DNA from: Acidobacteriota bacterium
Lineage (GTDB): Bacteria > Acidobacteriota > Terriglobia > Bryobacterales > Bryobacteraceae
Length of the DNA stretch: 64,000 nucleotides
Direction: 5' to 3'
Assembly (NCBI GenBank): GCA_018268935.1
Contig: JAFDVS010000061.1
Span: 86,900-150,899 of the forward strand
The notes under the pieces were generated by a model. The model searched no databases. It saw nothing but the letters and a program-made list of their open reading frames with translations, and had not been told where the DNA came from. How positions within the stretch are numbered: position 1 is the first letter of the stretch; each line of letters starts with the position of its first letter. Made by a program: the position numbers and the translations under genes. Shown in pieces: positions 17,060 through 24,474 of the stretch.

Positions 17060-19411
17060 TTACTCCACGTAGAGGAATTCGTTGGTGTTGAAGAGGGCGC
17101 GGGCGAGTTCGGTGAGGGCTGCGGTGCGTGAGCCGAGGTGTTGGGTTTGGGTGGCGAGGAAGGCTTCGGTGCGCTGGCGCTCGGCGGGTTCTGGATTGCG
17201 GCCGAAGACCGACGTCCAGGCTTCCTGTACAGGGTCTGATGCGGCCTGGAGGCGCTTCGATAGCGCTTCGGATTGGGTCACAGTGAACTTGCCGTTCAAG
17301 AGCGAGAGGGACTGCGGGGCGGTGGTGGATGAGTCGCGGCGGGAGCAACTGAGCACGCCTTCGGGCCGGTCAAAGGCTTCAAGCAGCGGCATGCGGAAGT
17401 TGCGGCGGCTGATCATGTAGACGGATCGGCGGTTGTGTTCGGCGGCGTCTTCGGTAACGACCCAGGCGTTGGCGATGGGCTGGCTCATGCCGTACAACTC
17501 TTCGGTGGCGAGCGGTGGGACGACGGGGCGGCCTCCGGCTTTGGTGTTGAGTGTGCCGGCGGCGAGGAGGACGGCGTCGCGGACCTCTTCGGCTTCGAGA
17601 CGGCGGCGAGTGAAGTGGGAGAGGAGCGTGTTGTCGGGGTCGGCTTCGAGGGCTTTGGGAGAAGGCTTCGAGGTTTGGCGATAGGCGGCGGAGTTCATGA
17701 TGAGGCGGTGCATCTCTTTGATGGACCACTTGCGACTGACGAACTCAGTGGCGAGCCAATCGAGGAGTTCGGGGTGGGAAGGGCCTTCGGCGCGTGTGCC
17801 GAAGTCACTGGGCGTGGAGACGATGCCGCGGCCGAAGTGGTATTGCCAGATGCGGTTGACCATGACGCGGGCGGTGAGCGGGTTGCGGTCAGAGGCGATC
17901 CACTCGGCGAGGGCTTTGCGGCGAAGGGTGGTGGGTGAGTCAGCAGGTGGTTGAGGGATGTCGCCGCCGCCCAATGCGGTTGGAAAGCCGGGGCCGACCT
18001 CTTCCCCGTTGGTGAGGTAGGTGCGCGGGGCTTCACGGCCGACGTCGGTGAGCCCGGGTGAGAAGGGGCCGGGGGCGTAGGTGCGGTACATGGAGATGAG
18101 GCGGCGCTCGATCTTGTGAAGCTGCTCGTTCTCTTGCGGGGTGAGTTGGGCGTAGACTTCGTCGTCGCGGGGTTCGACGGCCTTGGTGTGCATTTCAAAG
18201 AGGGCTTTCTGTTCCGGTGTCTTCTGCTCGTCGGGGGTGCGGAAGGCGACGCCGACTTCGGGCGGGAGCTTCGCGAGGCGGGCGTTGCGGAGGCGGGTGC
18301 GGTGCGGATCGAGGATGGCGCTGAGCTGGGCTCCGGTCTCGTAGAGCTTGAAGGTGCGGGTGTTCTCGCTGAGATCGTAGCCGCGGGCGTTGTTGTAGTG
18401 GAGGAAGACGCGGGTCTTCTGGAAGGGGGCGAAGATGGCCTGGAGGCGGTAGTAGTCGCGCTGGGGGAGGGGGTCGAACTTGTGGTCGTGGCAGCGGGCG
18501 CAGCCCATGGTGAGGCCGAGGAAGACGCTGGAGGTGGTGTCGACGAAGTCAGTGAGCTGCTCAATGCGGTTGATGTCTTCGACCTTATAGAGCATGTCGC
18601 GGTTGGTGCCGACGGTGAAGTAGCCGGTGCCTTGTTGGGACTCGGGGTCTTCGGGGTAGAGTTCGTCGCCGGCGATCTGCTCCTTGATGAAGCGGTCATA
18701 GGGCTTGTCGGCGTTGAAGGATTGGATGACGTAATCGCGGAAGCGCCAGGCGTAGAGGAGGTAGGGGTCCTGTTCGAAGCCGGAGGTGTCGCCGTAGCGG
18801 ACGAGGTCGAGCCAGTGCTTGCCCCACTGTTCGCCGTAGCGGGGGTGGGCGAGGAGGCGTTCGATCAGTTTGGGGTAGGCATCGGGGGCTTTGTCGTTGA
18901 GGAAGGCATCGATCTCGGCGTGCGTGGGCGGGAGGCCGTGGAGGTCGAAGGTGGCGCGGCGGATGAGGGTGAGGCGATCGGCTTCCTTGGCCAGTGTGAG
19001 GCCTTTGGCGGCGAGTTTGGCGGTGAGGAAGGCATCGATGGTGGATGGCGTTTGGGGGCGCAGTGGGGGCTTGAAGGACCAGTGGGTGGGTTGTTGGGTG
19101 GTGGACCTTTGGAGTTCCGCCCATGTTGCGCCTTCGCTGATCCAGGTTTTCAGTGTGCCGGCTTCGGCGTCGGTGAGTTTACCGGTGGGCGGCATTTTGA
19201 TTTTGCCGGTGTAGGCGAGGGCCGACAGGATGCGGTCTTTGGCGGCGAGCACTTCGGCGGTGCTGGTAAGGGAGAGGTTGCCCATGCGCGTGGCGGCGCT
19301 GTGACACTGGTGGCAACGTGCGCGGAGGAGGGTAACGGCCTCAGCGGGGGTTGCGGAGTAACCTGTGACGGCACACAGGAGGAGTGAGAGAAATGGCAGC
19401 ATCCCGCGCAT
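17060..19411 (-). CDS. PSCyt1/DUF1549/DUF1553 cytochrome-c-like protein (second copy)
   Basis: About 783 residues from the ATG at 19411 (MRGMLPFLSLLLC, a signal peptide). A heme site CHQCH sits at C33, C36, H37. A DUF1549 block follows (YGEQWGKHWLDLVRYGDTSG) and then DUF1553 (RKALAEWIASDRNPLTARVMVNRIWQYHFGRG). CARCHDHKF in the middle is a second possible heme or metal site. A TATAAT hexamer lies at 19419-19424, ending 7 nt before the ATG, and no ribosome binding site is visible, so a leaderless transcript is possible; there is no matching -35 box at the usual distance. A TTG at 19435 is an alternative start. Pairs with the DUF1501 gene downstream. Confidence 0.88.
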   Translation of the reverse strand: MRGMLPFLSLLLCAVTGYSATPAEAVTLLRARCHQCHSAATRMGNLSLTSTAEVLAAKDRILSALAYTGKIKMPPTGKLTDAEAGTLKTWISEGATWAELQRSTTQQPTHWSFKPPLRPQTPSTIDAFLTAKLAAKGLTLAKEADRLTLIRRATFDLHGLPPTHAEIDAFLNDKAPDAYPKLIERLLAHPRYGEQWGKHWLDLVRYGDTSGFEQDPYLLYAWRFRDYVIQSFNADKPYDRFIKEQIAGDELYPEDPESQQGTGYFTVGTNRDMLYKVEDINRIEQLTDFVDTTSSVFLGLTMGCARCHDHKFDPLPQRDYYRLQAIFAPFQKTRVFLHYNNARGYDLSENTRTFKLYETGAQLSAILDPHRTRLRNARLAKLPPEVGVAFRTPDEQKTPEQKALFEMHTKAVEPRDDEVYAQLTPQENEQLHKIERRLISMYRTYAPGPFSPGLTDVGREAPRTYLTNGEEVGPGFPTALGGGDIPQPPADSPTTLRRKALAEWIASDRNPLTARVMVNRIWQYHFGRGIVSTPSDFGTRAEGPSHPELLDWLATEFVSRKWSIKEMHRLIMNSAAYRQTSKPSPKALEADPDNTLLSHFTRRRLEAEEVRDAVLLAAGTLNTKAGGRPVVPPLATEELYGMSQPIANAWVVTEDAAEHNRRSVYMISRRNFRMPLLEAFDRPEGVLSCSRRDSSTTAPQSLSLLNGKFTVTQSEALSKRLQAASDPVQEAWTSVFGRNPEPAERQRTEAFLATQTQHLGSRTAALTELARALFNTNEFLYVE

Positions 19412-19480
19412 TAGTTGGATTATATATGTTGTCAAAGAGCGACCGCGGTGAAAGGGGTTCCACTAGCTTACGCGCGTGGC

Positions 19481-20098
19481 TCAGTTGCGTTGAGGGGTGT
19501 GGTTGGGTTCGTTTTGCAGGGGGGTACTTTCGTCGCCGTAGCCGTAGAGTTCGCCGGGGGTGGGGGAGAGGAAGTAATCTTCGAGTGCTTTGAGGTGAGC
19601 GGCTTGGGCGGCTTTGGCATCGGCCTTTTGGCGGGTCTCGGCCTGGCGTCGGAGTTGGAGGAAAATTTTGAGGGCGGAGTCGAATTGACGCTGGAAGTGG
19701 CGTTCGTAGCGAAGGGCGAGTTGGAGGACTTTCGATTCGTTGGCTAGTTTGTGGAACGCATCGGGGCCCGCGTTGACGGGGTCAGGGAACGACTGCATGG
19801 TTTTCCATTCGATTTGGGCGGTGTATTCGCGGACACGGCGGAGGCGGAATTCGGCGTCGGCCATTTCGCGGATGTAGCGGATTTCGGTGAGGGTGGTGGG
19901 TTTGAATTCGCGGGTGTAATCCCTGAGGAGGTCGAGGAACACTTCGCGATCGTCGGAGGGGAGGAGGGCGGTGTCGGTAAAAAAGTTGTGTTTACGGGCG
20001 TTTTGGGAGGAGGTGGCTTTTCCGGCTTCCGTGACAGGGCCGTGGGAGAGGCTGCCGTTCTGGCGCGCAGCGTTTTGCTGGGCTGGGGTGGGAGTCAT
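19481..20098 (-). CDS. Hypothetical protein of the 'SHGPVT...ARKH' family
   Basis: A 205-residue soluble, charged, mostly helical protein. The N-terminus (NAARQNGSLSHGPVTEAGKATSSQNARKHNFFT) matches a widespread multi-copy acidobacterial and planctomycete family whose members share a xxNGxxSxGPxTxxGKxxSSxNAxxHGL-type opening; this is from memory of the family. A long helical region follows (REMADAEFRLRRVREYTAQIEWK). No catalytic motif or signal peptide is visible. It begins just upstream of the exported DUF1549 gene on the same strand but 70 nt away. Function unknown; the basic N-terminus could bind nucleic acid, which is only a guess. Confidence 0.7.
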   Translation of the reverse strand: MTPTPAQQNAARQNGSLSHGPVTEAGKATSSQNARKHNFFTDTALLPSDDREVFLDLLRDYTREFKPTTLTEIRYIREMADAEFRLRRVREYTAQIEWKTMQSFPDPVNAGPDAFHKLANESKVLQLALRYERHFQRQFDSALKIFLQLRRQAETRQKADAKAAQAAHLKALEDYFLSPTPGELYGYGDESTPLQNEPNHTPQRN

Positions 20099-20146
20099 TT
20101 TCGTTTATCCCTGGGGATTATGTTAGCACGGGCTTTCTTTATTTGC

Positions 20147-20176
20147 CACAGATAAACACAGATTAACACTGATTAT
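20147..20176. repeat. Three-unit 10-bp periodic repeat (CACNGATNNN)
   Basis: Three consecutive 10-nt units, CACAGATAAA, CACAGATTAA and CACTGATTAT, lie directly against and partly within the stop end of the serine protease gene, followed by an A/T stretch. The same skeleton recurs at 42442-42481. AT-rich sequences like this one are scattered in intergenic regions of unrelated bacteria, as I recall; the role is unknown. Confidence 0.6.
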
Positions 20177-22035
20177 TTTAAAACTATGGAGGCGCGGTTA
20201 GAATTGTTGATTTGGAGGAATTGGCGGCCTTGGAGGCCGTGGTTGGGCGGGAGACTGAGGTGGAGGAGTTCGAGTCCGGTTTCGAGGTCGGGTTCGATGG
20301 AGTGAATGGTGAGTTTGGTGCGGCCTATGGTGGCTGTGAGTTCTGCTGGCGCGGCTTTGGCCAAGCCGGTTGTGTAGATTGCGATTTCGTTGGGGCCGGT
20401 TTGAGCGGCGTGGAGAATGCCTGGGGAGATGGTGTCGATGGTGAGGGTTTCGGCGCCGATCTGGATTTGGCCTTTAGGCAGGTTTTGTGGGAGCCGGGCG
20501 TTGATTTGGGTGTCTGACTGATAGCCGATGGTGAGGTCAGGAAGCCGGAGGGTTTCGAGTTGAAGGCCGTATATGGAGATCCATTGGCCGGGCGCGTAGA
20601 CGGGCGGACGGAATCCGGCGGCGTGGCCGATGCCTTGAGGGAGGATAGCGGGGCCTGCTCCGATGAGGAGGCCGTAGGGTTTAGAGCGGTTGTCGGCTTC
20701 GTCCTGGGTGAAGAAGCAGAAGCGGTAGGGACCTTCGCGTATGGGTAAGGAAATGGGAATGCGGAGATAAGGACGGTAGCCGGTGTCGTCACATTGGGTG
20801 GTTTCCGGGGGGCCGAATTTGTAGGAATAACTGGAGAGTTCCGGGGGAATGAATTCGAAGGGGATGCGATAATTGGATTCATTTTGAGTGACGGAATAGT
20901 AAGGCGGGAGGATGGGCGGGGTGGAATCGATGCGGGCGATGACGACGGTGGCATCGCGCGTGGGCACGCCTTCGGGGACCACGCAGAGGAGGTAGCGGTT
21001 TTCTTCCGCTGGGATGGGGTCGTCGATGGTGGGGGTGGAGATGGGTTGCGAGTAGCCGGTGTTGTCGCGGCAGTCCTGTGACGCGCCTGCGGTGATGGCT
21101 TTGTAGCGGTAGGTGGGGGCGGTGGTGGTGATGGTGGCGGCCCAGGTGGCTCCTGGTTTCTGGGTGCGCTGGCGGCGGGTGATGGTGAGGGGGCGTCCAC
21201 GGTCGAGGGGACAGGCGTCGTTGGCGAGTGAGAAATCGCCGGCGGAGTTGAAGCAGTTGAGGAGACCGGCGACGGGGATGGAGTAGCTGGTTTCCTCTTC
21301 GACTCGCTGTGTATTGTTCGAGAGTTCGCAGGGGCGGCCGGCGTAGCAATCGAAGTCGCCGCCGGCGGACCAGGCGAGATGGGTTGTCGTGTTGACGATG
21401 CCAATTACGCGGCCGGTGCGTTCGGAGAGGACGGGGGAGCCGGAGATGCCTCCGACGATGTCTTCGCAATCGTTGCGGCGGGTGTTGTAGAAGTGCCAGG
21501 TGAATTCGATTAAGTCGGCGGGCGGGCCGAGCGTGCAGCGGGAGCGGCGGAGGAAGCGGCCGGTTTGGTCGAAGAAGGATGCGGGGATTCCGATGATGGA
21601 GATGGGTTCGCCGGTGGGCGGGGTGGCGGGTTCGAGAACGAGCGGAGTGATGCGGGCGGCGAGTTCGTCGCGGGTGGCGGCGAGTTCGAGGAGCATGAGG
21701 TCGGCGCCTTTCATGGTGGCGTAGGCGATGCGGCGGATGGGGATGGGGATTTGCTCGCCGGCGGAGGTTTCGGCGAAGAAGTTGAAGCGGATGGGGCGTG
21801 TGTTGGCGGGGGCGTCGAGGTTGAGGAAGACTTCCTGGGCGTTGAGGGAGTAGCAGTGGCCGGCGGTGAGCGCGTAGGCCGGGCCGTTGGCGGGGGTTTG
21901 GATGAAAGTGGCGGTGCAGGTGCTGCTGAGGGAGATTTGGCCGATGGCGGCGTAAGCGGAGGTGGGGGGGAGGAGTTGGGAGCTTGCGGCTGGGAGGGTG
22001 GGGATGATGGTGAGGAGGAAGTGGATGAGGGGCAT
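20173..22035 (-). CDS. Secreted trypsin-like serine protease with Solibacter-type C-terminal domain
   Basis: A 620-residue secreted protein. The trypsin-like triad is visible: TAGHC with H60, ADLMLLEL with D112 and GISGSP with S198. Paired Cys residues (such as C40 and C61, and C167 and C190) suggest disulfides. A middle region (about 280-470) has repeated YxFCxxxxD-like beta modules. The last 150 residues, from GIGHAAGFRPPVYAPGQWIS, match the uncharacterised C-terminal domain TIGR03437 described from Solibacter, thought to act at the surface. Signal peptide: residues 1-19. Upstream intergenic DNA shows no clear promoter. Confidence 0.88.
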   Translation of the reverse strand: MPLIHFLLTIIPTLPAASSQLLPPTSAYAAIGQISLSSTCTATFIQTPANGPAYALTAGHCYSLNAQEVFLNLDAPANTRPIRFNFFAETSAGEQIPIPIRRIAYATMKGADLMLLELAATRDELAARITPLVLEPATPPTGEPISIIGIPASFFDQTGRFLRRSRCTLGPPADLIEFTWHFYNTRRNDCEDIVGGISGSPVLSERTGRVIGIVNTTTHLAWSAGGDFDCYAGRPCELSNNTQRVEEETSYSIPVAGLLNCFNSAGDFSLANDACPLDRGRPLTITRRQRTQKPGATWAATITTTAPTYRYKAITAGASQDCRDNTGYSQPISTPTIDDPIPAEENRYLLCVVPEGVPTRDATVVIARIDSTPPILPPYYSVTQNESNYRIPFEFIPPELSSYSYKFGPPETTQCDDTGYRPYLRIPISLPIREGPYRFCFFTQDEADNRSKPYGLLIGAGPAILPQGIGHAAGFRPPVYAPGQWISIYGLQLETLRLPDLTIGYQSDTQINARLPQNLPKGQIQIGAETLTIDTISPGILHAAQTGPNEIAIYTTGLAKAAPAELTATIGRTKLTIHSIEPDLETGLELLHLSLPPNHGLQGRQFLQINNSNRASIVLK

Positions 22036-22129
22036 GGGTGTGAATGGGAGTTGTGAGTCTCTTATCTAATATGCATCGGATTTCAGGGGTGTGTACTTCC
22101 AGGGATCCAAGTGACGGATTGCGGAGTCT

Positions 22130-22723
22130 ATGGTGTTGATGGCATCAAGAAGTTTGAGAGCAGTTCTCATCCTGTGCGGGATGATTGCGGTGACCGGCGT
22201 GGTTCTTGCCGCGCTGCCCCGGCTTCACCCGAGATTCTGCGCGTCATTGCTGGTTGCGAGGTGGAAGGCAACGCCGGGAGGAATCGGCATACCCGGATTG
22301 ACGAAGACTTACGAAGCGATGTTGTCGAATGGAAGTTTGCTGCCGATGCGAGTGACTGTTTGTGACTTCGTGACTGACGCCTTCGAACGCGGATACTCAG
22401 TTGCTCATTCCATCGAGCGATGGGACGACGGTTCCGGTGAGTGGAGATTCTTTTGGGGGATAGCTCCGCAGGATTTTTGCAGGCCGTATCCATTGGGCAT
22501 CACCTCAGAGTCGCGAGTGAGAAGCGTGTGGCTATGGCCCGGGGAAGCTATTTCCACGAGTTTTGCAGCAATCCAAGCCAGCGACGGACTGCGATTGGGG
22601 GATCACCTCCGATTCGCAATCAGACCGTTTCGAAGCTTCCCGGAAGTCGCGGTTGTGACGGATCCCTTCCCTGTTGATGAACGCCCGGCGGAGTCTGGCG
22701 GGGGCTTTCGGATTCGTCATTGA
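22130..22723 (+). CDS. Secreted or membrane-anchored hypothetical protein
   Basis: A 197-residue protein with one N-terminal hydrophobic segment (SLRAVLILCGMIAVTGVVLAAL), so it is anchored or exported. The rest is soluble, with two Cys (in VTVCDF and QDFCRPYP) that could pair, and Trp-rich strands (WDDGSGEWRFFWG, VWLWPGE). I do not recognise a family. The first ATG has GGAG only 3 nt upstream; an ATG three codons later is a possible start. Gene content on both sides is unrelated. Confidence 0.6.
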   Translation: MVLMASRSLRAVLILCGMIAVTGVVLAALPRLHPRFCASLLVARWKATPGGIGIPGLTKTYEAMLSNGSLLPMRVTVCDFVTDAFERGYSVAHSIERWDDGSGEWRFFWGIAPQDFCRPYPLGITSESRVRSVWLWPGEAISTSFAAIQASDGLRLGDHLRFAIRPFRSFPEVAVVTDPFPVDERPAESGGGFRIRH

Positions 22724-22767
22724 GGGGCGGGCGCGAGAGGTGGCGTATTCGTTAGGCTGGAGAGTAG

Positions 22768-23688
22768 ATGGCTCAGGATTATGATGTTTCCTTGAAACTC
22801 CTTTTCCGCCGGTCAAATGGAGTTGCCATCCAGCGTTTGCTTGGAGAGTCGATTGTGGAGTGGGTGAACGTGGAGTTGCCACGGGTGAGCAACCCACGGG
22901 TGGATATGTTGGGGCGGACCGCCAGCGGTGAGTACGCGCATCTGGAGTTGCAGAGTAAGAACATCTCTGATCTGGAGGTGAGGCAGGCCGATTATTATAT
23001 GAGCCTGTATGTGGCTTTGCGGAAGCATGTGCGATCGGTGGTGCTGTATGTGGGGAAGGCACCGCTTTCCATGCGCCCGTTGTTCCAGACACCCGATATG
23101 ACGTACAGGTTCCGCTTGGTGGACATACGGGAATTGAACGGGGAGGAACTGTTGGCGAGCGGCGATTTGGGGGACGCGATGATGGCGCTGCTAACCGAAG
23201 TGGACAAGGAGAAAGTAGGCAGCCGCGTTTGGCCGGAGATAGAGAAGATGGAGCCGGGCAAGCGCGAGGACACTGTTACGGAATTTCTGATAATCTCGGG
23301 ATTAAGGGACCTGGAGGACTGGGTTCTGGAAAGGGCGCGAAAGCTGATGCCGCTATCCATCGACGTGATACTAGAGAACAAGGTGCTCGGTCCCGCCATA
23401 CGGCGCCGATGGGAGGAAATCGAGCAACGAGCGAAAGAGCAAGGGCTGCAGCAGGGCATCCAGCAAGGCATGCAGCAAGGCATGCAGCAAGGCATGCAGC
23501 AAGGCATGCAACAAGGCATGCAACAAGGGGAGGTTGCGATGCTGCGGCGACTATTGGAATCGCGGTTTGGCCCTCTGCCCGCACCGGTTCTGGAGAGGTT
23601 GGGAGGGGCCACAGTGGAGGAGTTGACGGCTATCGCCGATCGTGCGTTCGCGGCGGCAACGTTGGAAGAGGCGTTCCGCAGTTCATAG
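22768..23688 (+). CDS. Rpn-like PD-(D/E)XK nuclease with QQGM repeat tract and DUF4351-like tail
   Basis: A 306-residue protein. Residues 1-200 resemble Rpn/YhgA-type recombination-promoting nucleases (DUF4351 neighbours in cyanobacteria): a DMLGRTASGEYAHLELQSKN block gives the Asp...Glu-x-Gln arrangement of a PD-(D/E)XK core. Residues 227-254 are a tract of six QQGM/QQGI units encoded by a 12-bp tandem repeat. The last 50 residues (MLRRLLESRFGPLPAPVLERL) match the helical DUF4351 domain. GGAG lies 5 nt before the ATG. Such proteins cut DNA and are often variable or mobile in genomes. It sits beside a degraded permease gene, which suggests a site of past rearrangement. Confidence 0.82.
   Translation: MAQDYDVSLKLLFRRSNGVAIQRLLGESIVEWVNVELPRVSNPRVDMLGRTASGEYAHLELQSKNISDLEVRQADYYMSLYVALRKHVRSVVLYVGKAPLSMRPLFQTPDMTYRFRLVDIRELNGEELLASGDLGDAMMALLTEVDKEKVGSRVWPEIEKMEPGKREDTVTEFLIISGLRDLEDWVLERARKLMPLSIDVILENKVLGPAIRRRWEEIEQRAKEQGLQQGIQQGMQQGMQQGMQQGMQQGMQQGEVAMLRRLLESRFGPLPAPVLERLGGATVEELTAIADRAFAAATLEEAFRSS
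23449..23532 (+). repeat. In-frame 12-bp tandem repeat (CAGCAAGGCATG)
   Basis: Six complete 12-nt units and a partial seventh lie inside the Rpn-like gene, encoding QQG-I/M repeatedly. Units differ only by CAG/CAA changes and one ATC for ATG. Because the unit is a multiple of three, copy-number change by slippage would lengthen or shorten the linker without shifting the frame. Confidence 0.9.
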
Positions 23689-23692
23689 GGAT

Positions 23693-23996
23693 GCGCTTGC
23701 AGCGGAGGGCTTCGTTTGGTCTACCGTTGTGGCGCGGAGGCGGGGATCAGCACGGCGCATTATGCGGCGAGGCTAAGCGTCAAGGTGGCGACGGCGATGG
23801 TTGTGGGGACTGAGACGGCTGAGGGGCCAGGTGGTGGGGAGTGCGAGGGCGATTCCGGCGGTGATCATGAGGAGGGCGTCGCGAAGGACGAGCCAAAGGG
23901 CGGTGAGGCGTGAGGCGCCGATGCCGAGGGCGAGTATTGGGGGCTTCGGTCATCCACGCGGCGATCGAAGCGGAACCAATTGAGGATGCGCCTCAT
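23693..23996 (-). pseudogene. Degraded ADOP-type permease gene behind PadR
   Basis: An ATG at 23996 overlaps the PadR stop (ATGA), as expected for a PadR-ADOP pair. It reads MRRILNWFRFDRRVDD, the usual N-terminus of these permeases, then the frame is lost. From about 23940 another frame reads LGIGASRLTALWLVLRDALL and MITAGIALALP, the C-terminal FtsX-like transmembrane region, up to a stop at 23773. A third frame continues with TIAVATLTLSLAA, a stop, CAVLIPASAPQR, a stop, and RSPPLQA, matching the terminal helix and the RVxPLxALR end of the family. So some 800 residues are deleted and at least two frameshifts and two stops are present. Confidence 0.8.
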
Positions 23997-24334
23997 TGGG
24001 CGGCGCCTTCGTCGAAGATGAGTTTGACGGCGCCTGTCAATCGGGCCCAGCTATCCTTCTCGATGCGGAGCTGTTTTTGGCCGGAAGTAGTCAAGGAGTA
24101 GAATTTGGCTTCGCGGCCGGTTTCCGATGGTTTCCAGTGTGCTTTCAACCAGCCTTTCTGTTCGAGGCGATGGAGTGCGGGATAGAGCGAACCCTGGTTG
24201 ACCTGGACAACGGATTTCGAGATCTGTTCGAGACGCTGGGCGATGCCGTAGCCGTGGGCGGGTTCGAGGGAGAGAATCTGGAGAATGAGCATGTCCAGAG
24301 TGCCTTGAGGGATGGGGAAACGTGGGGGCGGCAT
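23993..24334 (-). CDS. PadR family transcriptional regulator
   Basis: A 113-residue winged-helix regulator: PQGTLDMLILQILSLEPAHGYGIAQRL forms the DNA-binding part, and QGSLYPALHRLEQKGWLKAHW the recognition helix and wing typical of PadR, followed by a short dimerisation helix. PadR proteins repress adjacent transporter genes. Its normal target here would be the permease gene that starts in its stop codon but that gene is wrecked (23693-23996), so the regulator may be orphaned. It lies 140 nt beyond the end of the intact ADOP gene on the same strand. A single ACTAGAAG half-site lies upstream of the start, similar to the operators of the second PadR gene. Confidence 0.92.
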   Translation of the reverse strand: MPPPRFPIPQGTLDMLILQILSLEPAHGYGIAQRLEQISKSVVQVNQGSLYPALHRLEQKGWLKAHWKPSETGREAKFYSLTTSGQKQLRIEKDSWARLTGAVKLIFDEGAAQ

Positions 24335-24474
24335 GAATACCTCAACCTTCTAGTGTTCAGGATAAGGCAGGAGGTGTCGAAGATCAACCGGAACTCCCTG
24401 ACGGCGAGCGGCTCAGAAACGGTTGCGGTGCACGGCGGGAAAGCTGGAATGGATTTCGTTCAGCCGGCTGACCC

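Noticed and set aside
19419..19435. TTGACA and TATAAT as a promoter of the second DUF1549 gene
   Set aside because: The hexamers are only about 5 nt apart, so they cannot be a -35/-10 pair; only the TATAAT remains as a possible leaderless -10.
23449..23532. CRISPR-like repeat array
   Set aside because: Repeats are contiguous without spacers and lie in a coding frame.
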